A stretch of 64,000 bases of DNA, from assembly GCF_013004695.1 (NCBI RefSeq), contig NZ_JABEMG010000004.1, positions 1 through 64,000 on the forward strand, given 5' to 3'. A program made the position numbers and the translations under genes. The number at the start of each line of letters is the position of its first letter. The stretch's first letter is position 1. The DNA is from Promicromonospora citrea (lineage in GTDB: Bacteria > Actinomycetota > Actinomycetes > Actinomycetales > Cellulomonadaceae). Under the pieces are notes generated by a model. It searched no databases and was not told where the DNA came from. It saw nothing but the letters and a program-made list of their open reading frames with translations. This document shows, one piece after another, positions 24,484-33,654 of this stretch.

Positions 24484-24851
24484 GGGCGGTCGGGCCCCGC
24501 GGACGGCTGACCGTTCGGCCCTGCGGCACGAGCAGTTCGTGCCCGGTCCGGCACGCGGTTTCCCGCCGTCGGCGCGGTCGAAAGGCCTCGAACCGCGCCG
24601 GTGAGCCCTGGTCCGCCGCCGCCCGGTGTGCACGGGCGCGGGCCCGGTGTGCCCGCACCTGTGCGATACCACAGCGGTCCTGACCGTTTCGATTTCACCC
24701 TCGTTGACCCCGTTCCGGGGCAGGAACACGATGTGGCGATCCCGTGGCCCACCCGGACCGTTCCCCAGGTCAGGGCGGGCGCCACACGACACGACACGCC
24801 TCACGACGACGTGACACGAACGATCGCAACGTGACCGAAAGGGTCGAAGCA
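24484..24851 (+). promoter_or_regulatory. Intergenic promoter region of the polyol operon
   Basis: A 368-bp region without a gene between the DeoR gene and the binding-protein gene. A -35-like TTGACC (about 24705-24710) is followed by a small dyad CCCCG-TTC-CGGGG. TTTCGATTTCACC just upstream could be one DeoR half-site. These sites are candidates only. Confidence 0.4.
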
Positions 24852-26225
24852 ATGATGCTCACGAAGACTGCGCGCCGGAAGGCGGCGCCCGCCGGAGCCG
24901 CGGCCGCGGTGCTGGCGCTCACGCTCACCGCCTGTGCCGGTGCCGGCGGCGGCAACAGCGGCACCTCGGGCGAGGACGGCGGCCCGGTCGAGCTGACGCT
25001 CGCCACCGTCAACAACCCCCAGATGAAGGACATGGAGGAGCTCAAGTCCGCGTTCGAGGAGGAGCACCCCGACATCACGGTCAACTTCATCCAGATGGAG
25101 GAGAACGACCTGCGTGACGCCGTCACCAAGGACGTCGCGACCGACGGCGGCCAGTACGACATCGTCACCGTCGGCTCCTACGAGGTGCCGATCTGGGCGC
25201 AGAACGGCTGGCTCGCCGACCTCACGCAGGACCTCGAGTCGGACGCCGACTACGACGTCGACGACCTGTTCCAGCCGGTCAAGGACGCGCTCACGGTGGA
25301 CGGCTCGCTGTACGCCGTCCCGTTCTACGGCGAGTCCTCGATGCTCATGTACAACAAGGAGATCCTCGACGAGGCCGGCCTCACCGTGCCGGAGCACCCG
25401 ACCTGGCAGGAGGTCGCGGACATCGCCCGCGAGGTCGACTCCGACGAGGTCGACGGCATCTGCCTGCGCGGCAAGCCGGGCTGGGGCGAGGTCTTCGCGC
25501 CCCTGACCACGGTGGTGCAGACCTTCGGCGGCACCTGGTTCGACGAGAACTGGGACGCGCAGGTCAGCTCGCCCGAGTTCACCGAGGCCGTGCAGTTCTA
25601 CGTCGACCTGGTCGAGGACGCCGGCGAGTCCGACCCGGTGTCCACCGGGTTCACCGAGTGCCTCAACAACGTGAGCCAGGGCCGCTCGGCGATGTGGGTC
25701 GACGCGACCGTCGCGGCCGGCCTGCTCGAGGACCCCGAGTCGTCCCAGGTCGCGGGCAAGATGGGCTACGCCCACGCGCCCGTCGTCGAGACCGAGGAGT
25801 CCGGCTGGCTCTGGTCGTGGAACCTCGCGATCCCCGAGACCACGCAGCACCGCGCCGAGGCTCTGGAGTTCATGAAGTGGGCCACGAGCAAGGAGTACCA
25901 CCAGCTCGTCGGTGAGGAGCTCGGCTGGAGCCGCGTGCCGCCGGGGGCCCGCACCTCGACCTACGAGATCCCCGAGTACCAGGAGGCGGCCGCCGCCTTC
26001 GCGCCCATCACGCGCGACATCATGCTCGCGGTGAACCCGGAGCAGCCCGGCGTCGCGCCCCAGCCGTGGACCGGCATCCAGTACGTCACGATCCCGGAGT
26101 TCCAGGACCTCGGGAACCAGGTCTCGCAGGACCTGGCCGACGTCTTCGCCGGGCGCAGCGAGCTCGGCCCCGTGCTCGACAACGCCCAGGAGCTCGCCCA
26201 GCAGGCGGGCGACGCCCAGAAGTAG
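24852..26225 (+). CDS. Polyol (mannitol-type) ABC transporter substrate-binding lipoprotein
   Basis: A 457-aa extracytoplasmic solute-binding protein of family 1. A type II signal peptide ends in the lipobox LTAC, so it is lipid-anchored outside the membrane. The mature protein shows MYNKEILDEAGL, the cluster PFYGESSMLMYN and GWLWSWNLAIPE typical of polyol and sugar-alcohol binding proteins such as SmoE/MtlE. The assignment to mannitol/sorbitol rests mainly on the adjacent mannitol 2-dehydrogenase gene. Start at the ATG (a second ATG follows at 24855) after AAAGGG. A strong hairpin separates it from the permeases. Confidence 0.88.
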   Translation: MMLTKTARRKAAPAGAAAAVLALTLTACAGAGGGNSGTSGEDGGPVELTLATVNNPQMKDMEELKSAFEEEHPDITVNFIQMEENDLRDAVTKDVATDGGQYDIVTVGSYEVPIWAQNGWLADLTQDLESDADYDVDDLFQPVKDALTVDGSLYAVPFYGESSMLMYNKEILDEAGLTVPEHPTWQEVADIAREVDSDEVDGICLRGKPGWGEVFAPLTTVVQTFGGTWFDENWDAQVSSPEFTEAVQFYVDLVEDAGESDPVSTGFTECLNNVSQGRSAMWVDATVAAGLLEDPESSQVAGKMGYAHAPVVETEESGWLWSWNLAIPETTQHRAEALEFMKWATSKEYHQLVGEELGWSRVPPGARTSTYEIPEYQEAAAAFAPITRDIMLAVNPEQPGVAPQPWTGIQYVTIPEFQDLGNQVSQDLADVFAGRSELGPVLDNAQELAQQAGDAQK

Positions 26226-26232
26226 CCGCACC

Positions 26233-26265
26233 GCGGGCGCGGGGAGCACGGCTCCCCGCGCCCGC
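26233..26265 (+). terminator. Intercistronic 15-bp hairpin after the binding-protein gene
   Basis: GCGGGCGCGGGGAGC (26233-26247) and its exact complement (26251-26265) enclose a 3-nt loop, 7 bp after the stop codon. There is no T run, so it probably acts as a partial terminator or 3' stabiliser that makes binding protein more abundant than the permeases. Confidence 0.65.
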
Positions 26266-26287
26266 AGGCCGAGCCCCAGGAGCTCTC

Positions 26288-27229
26288 ATGACCACCCTCG
26301 TGTCCCCGCCGGCGGCGAGACCGGCCCCGCAGCCCGTGCGCAGCACCGGCGGCAGGCGGCGGCAGCTCGCCGTCTCCCGCGCCCTGCTGTGGCCCGCACT
26401 GGCCACCTCGATCGTCCTGACCCAGATCCCGTTCGTCGTGACGATCTACTACTCCCTGCAGCGCTGGAACATGCTGCGCCCCGGCGACCGCGGCTTCACC
26501 GGGTTCGACAACTACGCCCGCGTGCTGAGCAACGGCTCGTTCCTCTCCTCGCTCGGCTCCACCGTCGCCGTCACCGGCACGTCGGTGGTGCTGTCCACGC
26601 TGCTCGGCCTGCTGTTCGCCGTGCTGCTCGACCGGAAGTTCGTCGGCCGCGGCGTCGCCCGCACGCTCATGATCACGCCCTTCCTCGTCATGCCCGCCGC
26701 GGCGGCGCTCGTGTGGAAGTGGTCGATCCTCGACGCCGCCACCGGCATGGCCAACTGGGGCCTGTCCCTCGTCGGGCTGCCGCCCGTCGCGTGGAACACC
26801 GAGGTGCCGATCGTCACGATCATCTTCGTGCTGACCTGGCAGTACACGCCGTTCGCCATGCTCATCCTGCTCGCGGGCCTGCAGGCCCAGAACAAGGACG
26901 TGCTTGAGGCGGCCGCCGTGGACGGCGCGGGCGTGTTCCGCACCTTCACCGCCATCACGCTGCCCCACCTGCGGCAGTACGTCGAGATCGCCGTGCTGCT
27001 CGCCTCGATCATGCTGCTGCAGGTCTTCGACCCCATCGCGATCATGACGCGCGGCACCGGCGGCACCAAGACGCTCTCCTACCTGCTCTACGAGCGGGCG
27101 TTCGTCGGCCTCGAGGTCGGCGAGGCCGCGGCGTACGGCGTCATGACCGTGCTGGTCACGATCCTCGTCGCGTCCGTGGCGCTGCGCACGCTCTTCAAGG
27201 TCTTCTCGAAGGAAGGGATCGACCGATGA
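26288..27229 (+). CDS. Polyol ABC transporter permease (MalF-like)
   Basis: A 313-aa inner-membrane permease with six predicted helices. The cytoplasmic EAA loop is LEAAAVDGAGVFRTFTAITLPHL (EAA---G form), which docks the ATPase. N-terminal basic leader of about 30 residues, then helix 1 (LLWPALATSIVLTQIPFVVTIYYSL). It forms a heterodimer with the next gene product, whose start overlaps its stop (ATGA). The ATPase must come from elsewhere, as in many actinobacteria that share an MsiK-type subunit. Confidence 0.9.
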   Translation: MTTLVSPPAARPAPQPVRSTGGRRRQLAVSRALLWPALATSIVLTQIPFVVTIYYSLQRWNMLRPGDRGFTGFDNYARVLSNGSFLSSLGSTVAVTGTSVVLSTLLGLLFAVLLDRKFVGRGVARTLMITPFLVMPAAAALVWKWSILDAATGMANWGLSLVGLPPVAWNTEVPIVTIIFVLTWQYTPFAMLILLAGLQAQNKDVLEAAAVDGAGVFRTFTAITLPHLRQYVEIAVLLASIMLLQVFDPIAIMTRGTGGTKTLSYLLYERAFVGLEVGEAAAYGVMTVLVTILVASVALRTLFKVFSKEGIDR

Positions 27230-28044
27230 TCACCTCACGTCTGCGCGGCACGCTCGTCACCGTGCTCACCTGGGTGCTCGTGCTCGGGTTCTTCTTCCCG
27301 GTCGCCTGGATGGTGTTCACCGCCTTCAAGCCCGAGCACCAGGCCGCCACCGTGCCGCCGACGTTCGCGCCCGAGCTCACGCTCGACGGGTTCCAGGCCG
27401 TGTTCGACCGCGGCATGCTGCCGTACCTGATCAACTCGTTCAGCGCGAGCGTCGGGTCCACGCTGCTGGTGCTCGCGCTCGCCGTCCCCGCGGCGTACGC
27501 GCTGAGCATCCGGCCCATCGAGAACGTGCGCGATGCGCTGTTCTTCTTCATCTCGACCCGCTTCATGCCCGTCGCGGCGTCGATCATCCCCGTCTACCTG
27601 CTCCTGCAGTCGGTCGGCGGGCTCGACAACATCACGTGGCTGACCGTCCTGTACGTCGGCGTCAACCTGCCGATCGCCGTCTGGATGATGCGGTCCTTCC
27701 TCGCCGAGGTGCCGCGCGAGATCATCGAGGCCGCCCAGCTCGACGGCGCCCGCCTCGGCACCGAGATCTTCCGCGTCGTGCTGCCGATCGTGCTGCCCGG
27801 CGTCGCCGCGGCCGGCCTCATCTGCTTCATCTTCGCGTGGAACGAGTACTTCCTCGCCAACCTGCTCACGGCCCAGGTCGCGCGCACCACCCCGCCGTTC
27901 CTCACCAGCTTCGTCGACGGGCGCGGGCAGTTCCTCGCCGTGCTGTCCGCCGCCGCGACGGTCGCCATCGTGCCCGTCGTGCTGGCCGGCTGGGTCGCGC
28001 AGAAGCAGCTCGTCCGTGGCCTGGCGATGGGGGCGATCAAGTGA
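27226..28044 (+). CDS. Polyol ABC transporter permease (MalG-like)
   Basis: A 272-aa permease with six helices. N-terminal helix GTLVTVLTWVLVLGFFFPVAWMVFTAFKPE; the EAA loop is IIEAAQLDGARLGTEIFRVVLPIVLPG. It pairs with the MalF-like subunit. Its stop overlaps the GTG start of mannitol dehydrogenase, so import and the first catabolic step are translationally linked. Confidence 0.9.
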   Translation: MITSRLRGTLVTVLTWVLVLGFFFPVAWMVFTAFKPEHQAATVPPTFAPELTLDGFQAVFDRGMLPYLINSFSASVGSTLLVLALAVPAAYALSIRPIENVRDALFFFISTRFMPVAASIIPVYLLLQSVGGLDNITWLTVLYVGVNLPIAVWMMRSFLAEVPREIIEAAQLDGARLGTEIFRVVLPIVLPGVAAAGLICFIFAWNEYFLANLLTAQVARTTPPFLTSFVDGRGQFLAVLSAAATVAIVPVVLAGWVAQKQLVRGLAMGAIK

Positions 28045-29528
28045 CGCTCGATCTCGCCGGTACGACGGCGGCGCAGGCCCCCGCCCGGGACGGCGCCGTC
28101 GGGCTGCCGCCGTACGACCGCACGGGGCTGCGCCCCGGCATCGTGCACCTCGGCGTCGGCGGGTTCCACCGCGCGCACCAGGCGCTCGCCGTCGACGAGC
28201 TGCTGCGCCGCGGCGAGGCCCGCGACTGGGCGATCTGCGGCGTCGGCCTGCTGCCGGGCGACGCCGCGATGCGCGACGCGCTCGTGCCGCAGGACGGGCG
28301 CTACACGCTCGTCACCAAGCACCCGGACGGCGCGCTCGAGGCCCGGGTCGTCGGCAGTCTCGTGGAGTACCTCTACGCGCCAGACGACCCGGAGGCGGTG
28401 CTCGAGCGGCTCGCCGACCCGGCCACCCGGATCGTGTCGCTGACGATCACCGAGGGCGGGTACAACTTCGACCAGGTGACGGGCGAGTTCGACGCGACGG
28501 CGCCCGCCGTCGTCGCCGACGCCCGCCCCGGCGCCGTGCCCACCACCGTGTTCGGCTACGTGGTCGAGGCCCTGGCCCGACGCCGGGCGCGCGGCGTGCC
28601 GCCGTTCACCGTCATGTCCTGCGACAACGTGCAGGGCAACGGCGACAAGGCCCGCGCCGTCTTCTCGGCGTTCGCGGCGCTGCGCGACCCGGGGCTCGGC
28701 GCCTGGGTGCGCGACACCGTCGCGTTCCCCAGCTCGATGGTGGACCGGATCACGCCCGTCACCACCGACGAGGACCGGGCGCTCGTGCGCGAGTGGTTCG
28801 GCGTCGTCGACCGGTGGCCCGTGGTCGCGGAGCCGTTCTTCCAGTGGGTGCTGGAGGACGACTTCCCGCTCGGCCGACCGCCCCTGCAGGACGCGGGCGT
28901 GCAGCTCGTGGACGACGTGGAGCCGTACGAGCTCATGAAGCTGCGGCTGCTCAACGTGGGCCACCAGGCGCTGGCCTATCTGGGGTGGCTGAGCGGCTAC
29001 CGGTACGCGCACGAGGCCGTGGCGGACCCGCTGCTGGCCCGGTTCGTGCGCGACTACATGGACGAGGCGACGCCGACGCTGCGTCCCGTGCCCGGCGTCG
29101 ACCTCGAGGAGTACAAGACGACGCTGCTGGAGCGGTTCGGCAACCCGGCCGTGCGCGACACGCTCGCGCGGCTGTGCGCCGAGACCTCCGACCGCATCCC
29201 GAAGTGGCTCGTGCCGGTCGTGCGCGAGCGGCTGCGCACCGGGGGCGACGTGACGCGGGCCGCCGCGATCGTCGCGAGCTGGGCGCGCTACGCCGAGGGC
29301 ACCGACGAGCAGGGCGCGCCGATCGAGGTGGTCGACCGGCTCGCCGACACGCTCGGGGAACGTGCCCGCGCGCAGCGCGACGGCGACCCGCTCGCGTTCC
29401 TGCGCGACCCGGCGCTGTTCGGCGACCTGGTCGACGAGCCCCGCTTCACCGGCCCGTACCTCGAGGCGCTCGGGACGCTGCACCGGGCGGGTGCCCAGGC
29501 GACGCTCAAGCAGCTCGTGGAGGGCTGA
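28041..29528 (+). CDS. Mannitol 2-dehydrogenase (polyol dehydrogenase family)
   Basis: A 495-aa NAD-dependent long-chain polyol dehydrogenase of the mannitol dehydrogenase/fructuronate reductase family, which oxidises D-mannitol to D-fructose or related hexitols and hexuronates. It has the nucleotide-binding motif IVHLGVGGFHRAHQA (about 33-47), SLTITEGGYNF, VMSCDNVQGNGDKA, FPSSMVDRITP and the catalytic signature YELMKLRLLNVGHQALAYLG with Lys and His. The GTG start overlaps the permease stop. Substrate could also be arabinitol or sorbitol. Confidence 0.9.
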   Translation: MTLDLAGTTAAQAPARDGAVGLPPYDRTGLRPGIVHLGVGGFHRAHQALAVDELLRRGEARDWAICGVGLLPGDAAMRDALVPQDGRYTLVTKHPDGALEARVVGSLVEYLYAPDDPEAVLERLADPATRIVSLTITEGGYNFDQVTGEFDATAPAVVADARPGAVPTTVFGYVVEALARRRARGVPPFTVMSCDNVQGNGDKARAVFSAFAALRDPGLGAWVRDTVAFPSSMVDRITPVTTDEDRALVREWFGVVDRWPVVAEPFFQWVLEDDFPLGRPPLQDAGVQLVDDVEPYELMKLRLLNVGHQALAYLGWLSGYRYAHEAVADPLLARFVRDYMDEATPTLRPVPGVDLEEYKTTLLERFGNPAVRDTLARLCAETSDRIPKWLVPVVRERLRTGGDVTRAAAIVASWARYAEGTDEQGAPIEVVDRLADTLGERARAQRDGDPLAFLRDPALFGDLVDEPRFTGPYLEALGTLHRAGAQATLKQLVEG

Positions 29529-29531
29529 GGC

Positions 29532-30179
29532 TCAGCTCGCCAGGCCCGTGCGGAAGGCGTGCACCACGGCCTGCACGCGGTCGCGCAGCCCGAGCTTGGT
29601 CAGGATGCGCGACACGTACGTCTTGACCGTCTCCTGGCTGATGACGAGCCGCTCGGCGATCTCGGCGTTCGACAGGCCGTCGGCGATGAGCCGGAGCACC
29701 TCGAGCTCACGCGGGGTCAGGCCGGAGTCGTCAGGGGCGCCAGGGGGCCGGATCCGCTCGGCGTACCGGCCCACCAGCCGGCGGGTCACCTCGGGGGCCA
29801 GCAGCGCGGCCCCCGAGGCGACCGTGCGGACGCCCTGCAGGATCTGCGCCGCCGGGGCGTCCTTGAGCAGGAAGCCGCTCGCCCCGGCGCGCAGCGCCTC
29901 GTAGACGTACTCGTCGAGGTTGAACGTCGTCACCACGAGCACCTTGACCGGCTGCTCGACGCCCGCCCCGGCGAGCAGCCGGGTCGCCTCGATGCCGTCG
30001 AGCACGGGCATGCGCACGTCCATCACGACGAGGTCCGGCCGCAGCCTGCGCGCGAGGTCGACGGCGGCGCGCCCGTCGCCGCACTCGCCGACCACCTCGA
30101 TGTCGGGCTGCGCGTCGAGGATCGTCGCGAACCCGGTACGGATCAGCACCTGGTCGTCGCACACCAGCACCCGGATCAT
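29532..30179 (-). CDS. NarL/LuxR-type response regulator
   Basis: A 215-aa two-component regulator. The receiver domain is residues 1-120 with acidic pocket CDD (8-10), phosphoacceptor D54 (VVMDVRMPVLDG), the Thr/Ser switch region VVTTF and Lys in FLLKDAP. The C-terminal LuxR HTH is about residues 146-210 (LTPRELEVLRLIADGLSNAEIAERLVISQETVKTYVSRILTKLGLRDR). It is coupled by an ATGA overlap to the histidine kinase gene upstream. Targets unknown; the CPBP protease gene in the same operon is an obvious candidate partner. Confidence 0.92.
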   Translation of the reverse strand: MIRVLVCDDQVLIRTGFATILDAQPDIEVVGECGDGRAAVDLARRLRPDLVVMDVRMPVLDGIEATRLLAGAGVEQPVKVLVVTTFNLDEYVYEALRAGASGFLLKDAPAAQILQGVRTVASGAALLAPEVTRRLVGRYAERIRPPGAPDDSGLTPRELEVLRLIADGLSNAEIAERLVISQETVKTYVSRILTKLGLRDRVQAVVHAFRTGLAS

Positions 30180-31393
30180 GCGCGACCCGCCGCGGCCGGG
30201 GGCACCGGGGCGCCCGTCGGGATCGTGGCGCTCACGGCGAAGCCGCCGCCGGCCGTGGGGCCCGCGGCGAGCGCTCCGCCCACGGCGTCCACGCGCTCCC
30301 GCAGGCCAGCCAGACCGCGCCCGCTCCCGCGCGGCGCGCGGCGGCGCAGGTCGGCGGCTGCCGCCGTCGTCACCTCCACGGAGATCTCCCGCTCGTCGTG
30401 CCGGACGCGTACGGCGGTCGCGGCGCCGGGCGCGTGCTTGAGGGCGTTGGTCAGGGCCTCCTGGACCACGCGGTAGGCCACGAGCTCGGCGCTGCCGGAG
30501 TCGTGGGCCGGCGTGCCCTCCCGCACGAGCTCGACGGGCTGGCCCGCCTGCCGGGTGTGCTCGACGAGCGTGTCCAGCTCGCCCGTCGACGGCGTCCGGG
30601 CGGGGCCCGGCGCTGTGTCCTCGTGCCCCGGGTCGAGCACGTCGAGCAGGTGGCGCAGGTCGGTGATCGCGCGGCGGCCGGTCCCGGTCACGGCGTCGAG
30701 CGTCTGCTCGAGACGGTCCGGGGCCGCCGTCAGGTACCGCGCCGCCTCCGCCTGCACCACCATCGCCGTGACGTGGTGGGTCACCACGTCGTGCAGCTCG
30801 CGCGCGATGCGGGAGCGCTCGGCCGTGCGCGTCTCCTCGGCCACGCGGAGCCGGCGCTCGGCGTCGGCCGCCCGGGTCGACCGCAGCCAGGCGCCCGCGG
30901 CCCAGATGACGGCCAGCGCGACGAAGAACGTCACGTACTCGTCCGGCCGCTCGTCGGCGCCGAGCCGGTCGAGGGTCACCGCGAGCGCGACGTACGCCGC
31001 GGCGAGCAGCCCCGCCACGAGCGCCCGGCGCCGGGCGAGGTGGACACCCGTGCTCAGCAGCGCGACCGGGAAGGCGTTGCACGCGAACGACGGGTACGCC
31101 AGCAGCTGCGCGAGGGCGAACCCGCCGGAGACCAGCAGGACGCAGACGACGGGCCGGCGGCGCCGCACCGCCAGCGGCAGCGTCAGCAGCGCCATCGCCA
31201 GGAGCGCCCACCCGTCCAGCGGACGCGCGGGCAGGTCGCCGAGCCGCGTGCCGTACTCCCGCAGCACCGGCACGAAGCCGGCGCCGAGGTGCAGCAGGGC
31301 GAGGGGGAGGTCCCGGACGGTGACGTCGAGCCGGTGCCAGCGGTCGAGCGCACCGGACAGCCACCGTCCGGGGGAGGACGTCAGGTCGGTCAC
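30176..31393 (-). CDS. Membrane sensor histidine kinase (HisKA_3 type)
   Basis: A 405-aa sensor kinase of the NarX/DesK group. The N-terminal sensor consists of about five or six transmembrane helices (residues 25-165) with almost no periplasmic domain. This is followed by the dimerisation helix with the phosphoacceptor His in RIARELHDVVTHHVTAMVVQ (about residue 200) and the HATPase region VVQEALTNALKHAPGA and GRGLAGLRERVDAVGG. Signal unknown, possibly membrane state. The GTG start overlaps the stop of the CPBP protease gene (GTGA). Confidence 0.9.
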   Translation of the reverse strand: MTDLTSSPGRWLSGALDRWHRLDVTVRDLPLALLHLGAGFVPVLREYGTRLGDLPARPLDGWALLAMALLTLPLAVRRRRPVVCVLLVSGGFALAQLLAYPSFACNAFPVALLSTGVHLARRRALVAGLLAAAYVALAVTLDRLGADERPDEYVTFFVALAVIWAAGAWLRSTRAADAERRLRVAEETRTAERSRIARELHDVVTHHVTAMVVQAEAARYLTAAPDRLEQTLDAVTGTGRRAITDLRHLLDVLDPGHEDTAPGPARTPSTGELDTLVEHTRQAGQPVELVREGTPAHDSGSAELVAYRVVQEALTNALKHAPGAATAVRVRHDEREISVEVTTAAAADLRRRAPRGSGRGLAGLRERVDAVGGALAAGPTAGGGFAVSATIPTGAPVPPAAAGRA

Positions 31394-32226
31394 GCGGGGA
31401 GCCTAGCGGCGTCCCGCGCCGCGCGGGCCGAGCGCCGCAGCGGCACGATCTCGCCGCGCCGGTGCGCGACCACGAGGAAGACGACGGCGGTCGCCGCGCA
31501 GAGCAGCACCGAGAACACGCTGCCCTCCGGCCCGAACGCTCCGCCCGTGACGAGCACGTTCCCCGACGTCGCGGCGTCGAGCAGGCCCTGCGGCGTGTCG
31601 TTGCCCGACACCTCCGTCGAGAACAGCGCGCTGCCCGCGACGTTCCAGCCGAGGTGCAGGCCGATGGGCACCCACAGGCGGCGGGTCGCGACGTACGCAG
31701 CGGTCAGCATGCCGCCGGCCTCGATGGCGATGGCGATCGCGCCCCACAGGGTCGCGTGGGGGTTGAGCAGGTGCGCCAGCCCGAACAGCAGGCCGGTCAG
31801 GGCCAGGGCGGCCCAGGTGCCGAGCCATCCCTCGGCGAACCGGAAGAGGACGCCGCGCCACAGCAGCTCCTCCGTCACGGCGACGCCGGCCATGAAGCCG
31901 AGCAGCCCCAGCGCGCCCGGCACCGTGCCGAGCCCGTGCACCGTGTAGCCCCCGAAGGCCGCGATGATGCCGATGACGGCGGAGAACACGCCGAGGCCGA
32001 GCAGGGTACCGAGGCCCAGCGACCGGGCGGCGCCGTCGGCGGCGAGCTCGGTCACCGCACGGCGCTCGGTGCGCCGCACCACCCAGGCGTAGAGGGCGAG
32101 GCCCGCGACCGCGGTCGCCAGGCCGACGACGACCGTCAGCCACGGGTCGTCCTGCACGAGGACGAGGGCCTGCCCGCCCAGGAACGAGACGGCCACGACC
32201 GCCACCAGCTGCCACACCAGACGCAC
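31390..32226 (-). CDS. CPBP-family intramembrane metalloprotease
   Basis: A 278-aa multipass membrane protein of the CPBP/Abi (CAAX protease) family. Motif 1 EELLWRG (Glu-Glu-x-x-x-Arg; about residue 118), motif 2 FGLAHLLNPHATLW with His and motif 3 IGLHLGWNVAGS with His and Asn are all present, so the glutamate-protease-type active site is intact. First gene of the protease-kinase-regulator operon. Possible roles are immunity to peptides or processing of a membrane regulator; neither is shown by the sequence. Confidence 0.87.
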   Translation of the reverse strand: MRLVWQLVAVVAVSFLGGQALVLVQDDPWLTVVVGLATAVAGLALYAWVVRRTERRAVTELAADGAARSLGLGTLLGLGVFSAVIGIIAAFGGYTVHGLGTVPGALGLLGFMAGVAVTEELLWRGVLFRFAEGWLGTWAALALTGLLFGLAHLLNPHATLWGAIAIAIEAGGMLTAAYVATRRLWVPIGLHLGWNVAGSALFSTEVSGNDTPQGLLDAATSGNVLVTGGAFGPEGSVFSVLLCAATAVVFLVVAHRRGEIVPLRRSARAARDAARLPA

Positions 32227-32357
32227 GACGACTCCTTCTTTCGGTTCCGACTTCCGTACCCCGAACGCTAGGGAGACCGGCCCCGCCGGGTCGTCACCGC
32301 GGGGTGGGCAATCGGGGTCGCTCGCACGGGGGACACGGACCGCGCGAGACTGGGGGC

Positions 32358-32948
32358 GTGCAGACCGTGCTGGACACCCTTCGCGCCGAGCTCGTCGCCC
32401 ACCCGTCGAACGCGTGGGCCCGCGAGCTCGGCTGGCAGCCCCTGTACGCCGCGGCTCCCGGCGCGCGCGTCGTCGTCGTCGGGCAGGCGCCCGGCCGCAA
32501 GGCGCAGGCCAGCGGCGTGCCGTGGGACGACGCGAGCGGCGTGCGCCTGCGCGCGTGGCTCGGCGTCCCGGACGAGGTGTTCTACGACCCCGCGCGGTTC
32601 GCGATCCTGCCCATGGACTTCTGGTACCCGGGCAAGGGCACCTCGGGCGACCTGCCGCCGCGCCCGGACTTCGCGCCGCTGTGGCACCACAGGATCCTCG
32701 CCGAGCTGCCGGACGTGCGGCTCATGGTGCTCGTCGGCGCCTACGCCCAGAGGTACTACCTCGGGGCGCGGGCGCGGGGCACCCTCACGGAGACGGTCAG
32801 GGCCTGGGCCGAGTACCTGCCCGACGCGCTCCCGCTGGTGCACCCGTCGCCGCTGAACTTCCGCTGGCTCACCCGCAACCCGTGGTTCGAGCAGGAGGTC
32901 GTGCCGGCCCTCCGGACGCGGGTCGCTGAGGCGCTGGGGGAGGGATGA
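32358..32948 (+). CDS. Uracil-DNA glycosylase-family protein
   Basis: A 196-aa protein with the UDG-superfamily signatures VVVGQAPGRKAQASG (motif 1, about residues 37-51) and LVHPSPLNFRW (motif 2, the HPSP loop). A Phe-rich middle section (FAILPMDFWYPGKG) belongs to the UDG-like group that acts on or binds damaged bases. The strong-acid Asp of family 1 enzymes is absent, so activity is uncertain. The GTG start lies 6 nt after GAGACT, consistent with a leaderless transcript. It converges with the glyoxalase-like gene, leaving 3 bp. Confidence 0.8.
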   Translation: MQTVLDTLRAELVAHPSNAWARELGWQPLYAAAPGARVVVVGQAPGRKAQASGVPWDDASGVRLRAWLGVPDEVFYDPARFAILPMDFWYPGKGTSGDLPPRPDFAPLWHHRILAELPDVRLMVLVGAYAQRYYLGARARGTLTETVRAWAEYLPDALPLVHPSPLNFRWLTRNPWFEQEVVPALRTRVAEALGEG

Positions 32949-32951
32949 CGG

Positions 32952-33587
32952 TCAGCCCCGGTCAGCGCGGCTCGGCTCCCAGGCGAAGCCGTCGGGGTCG
33001 GTGACCTCGCCGAGGTCGCCCCGCAGCACGATCCGGTGCGAGCCCGACCCCTCGGGCGGCACGCCGGCGTCCTTGGCCAGGGCGCGGCGCTTGTAGAGGC
33101 CGAAGCCGATGGGGCTGTCGCCCATCGCGAAGTCGACGTACGAGCCGAAGCTCTTGCCGACCCGCAGGCCGTGCCCGGCGTAGAACGTCTTGCTCGCGCC
33201 GACGTCGGCCGCGCCGAGGAGCAGGACGACCTCGTCGATGCGGCGCTCGGCCGGGCGGGTGTCCTTCTTCGCGGACGTCGCGACCTTCCAGATCGCGCCG
33301 TCGGGCGCCTGGACGACGCCGCCGGTGCCCCACAGCGACTTCGCGACGGGGCGCAGCACGGTGGCGCCGGCGTCGACGGCGCCGTCGAACAGCGCCCTGA
33401 CGTCGGCCGGCTGGCTCGCGATGACGGACAGGTGGTAGCCGCGGAACCCGCTGGTGGGGGCGTCGGACTCGCGCAGGTCCAGCCGGTCGCCGAGGTCGAA
33501 GGCCGTGTCGTAGAAGGTGCGGGCGGTGGTCAGGTCGGTCACCTCGAGCGTGACGGCGTGGATGTGCGGTGTGTCGGTGTGTGCCAT
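32952..33587 (-). CDS. Glyoxalase/VOC-superfamily protein
   Basis: A 211-aa two-module VOC protein. Module 1 starts IHAVTLEVTDLTTARTFYDTAFDL, module 2 starts IDEVVLLLGAADVGASKTFYAGHGL. Each carries the beta-alpha-beta-beta-beta fold used by glyoxalases, dioxygenases and bleomycin-binding proteins. It ends in DPDGFAWEPSRADRG. No complete metal-ligand set can be assigned with confidence, so the substrate is unknown. Confidence 0.78.
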   Translation of the reverse strand: MAHTDTPHIHAVTLEVTDLTTARTFYDTAFDLGDRLDLRESDAPTSGFRGYHLSVIASQPADVRALFDGAVDAGATVLRPVAKSLWGTGGVVQAPDGAIWKVATSAKKDTRPAERRIDEVVLLLGAADVGASKTFYAGHGLRVGKSFGSYVDFAMGDSPIGFGLYKRRALAKDAGVPPEGSGSHRIVLRGDLGEVTDPDGFAWEPSRADRG

Positions 33588-33654
33588 GCCTCCGACGCTA
33601 GGTCCGAGCCCCGGGTCGGCGCTTCTCGATTCCTGACCGGCTGGTTGACTCCCG

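Noticed and set aside
32268-32843. Minus-strand frame opposite the uracil-glycosylase-like gene
   Set aside because: The plus strand contains both UDG motifs; the antisense product has no recognisable domain.
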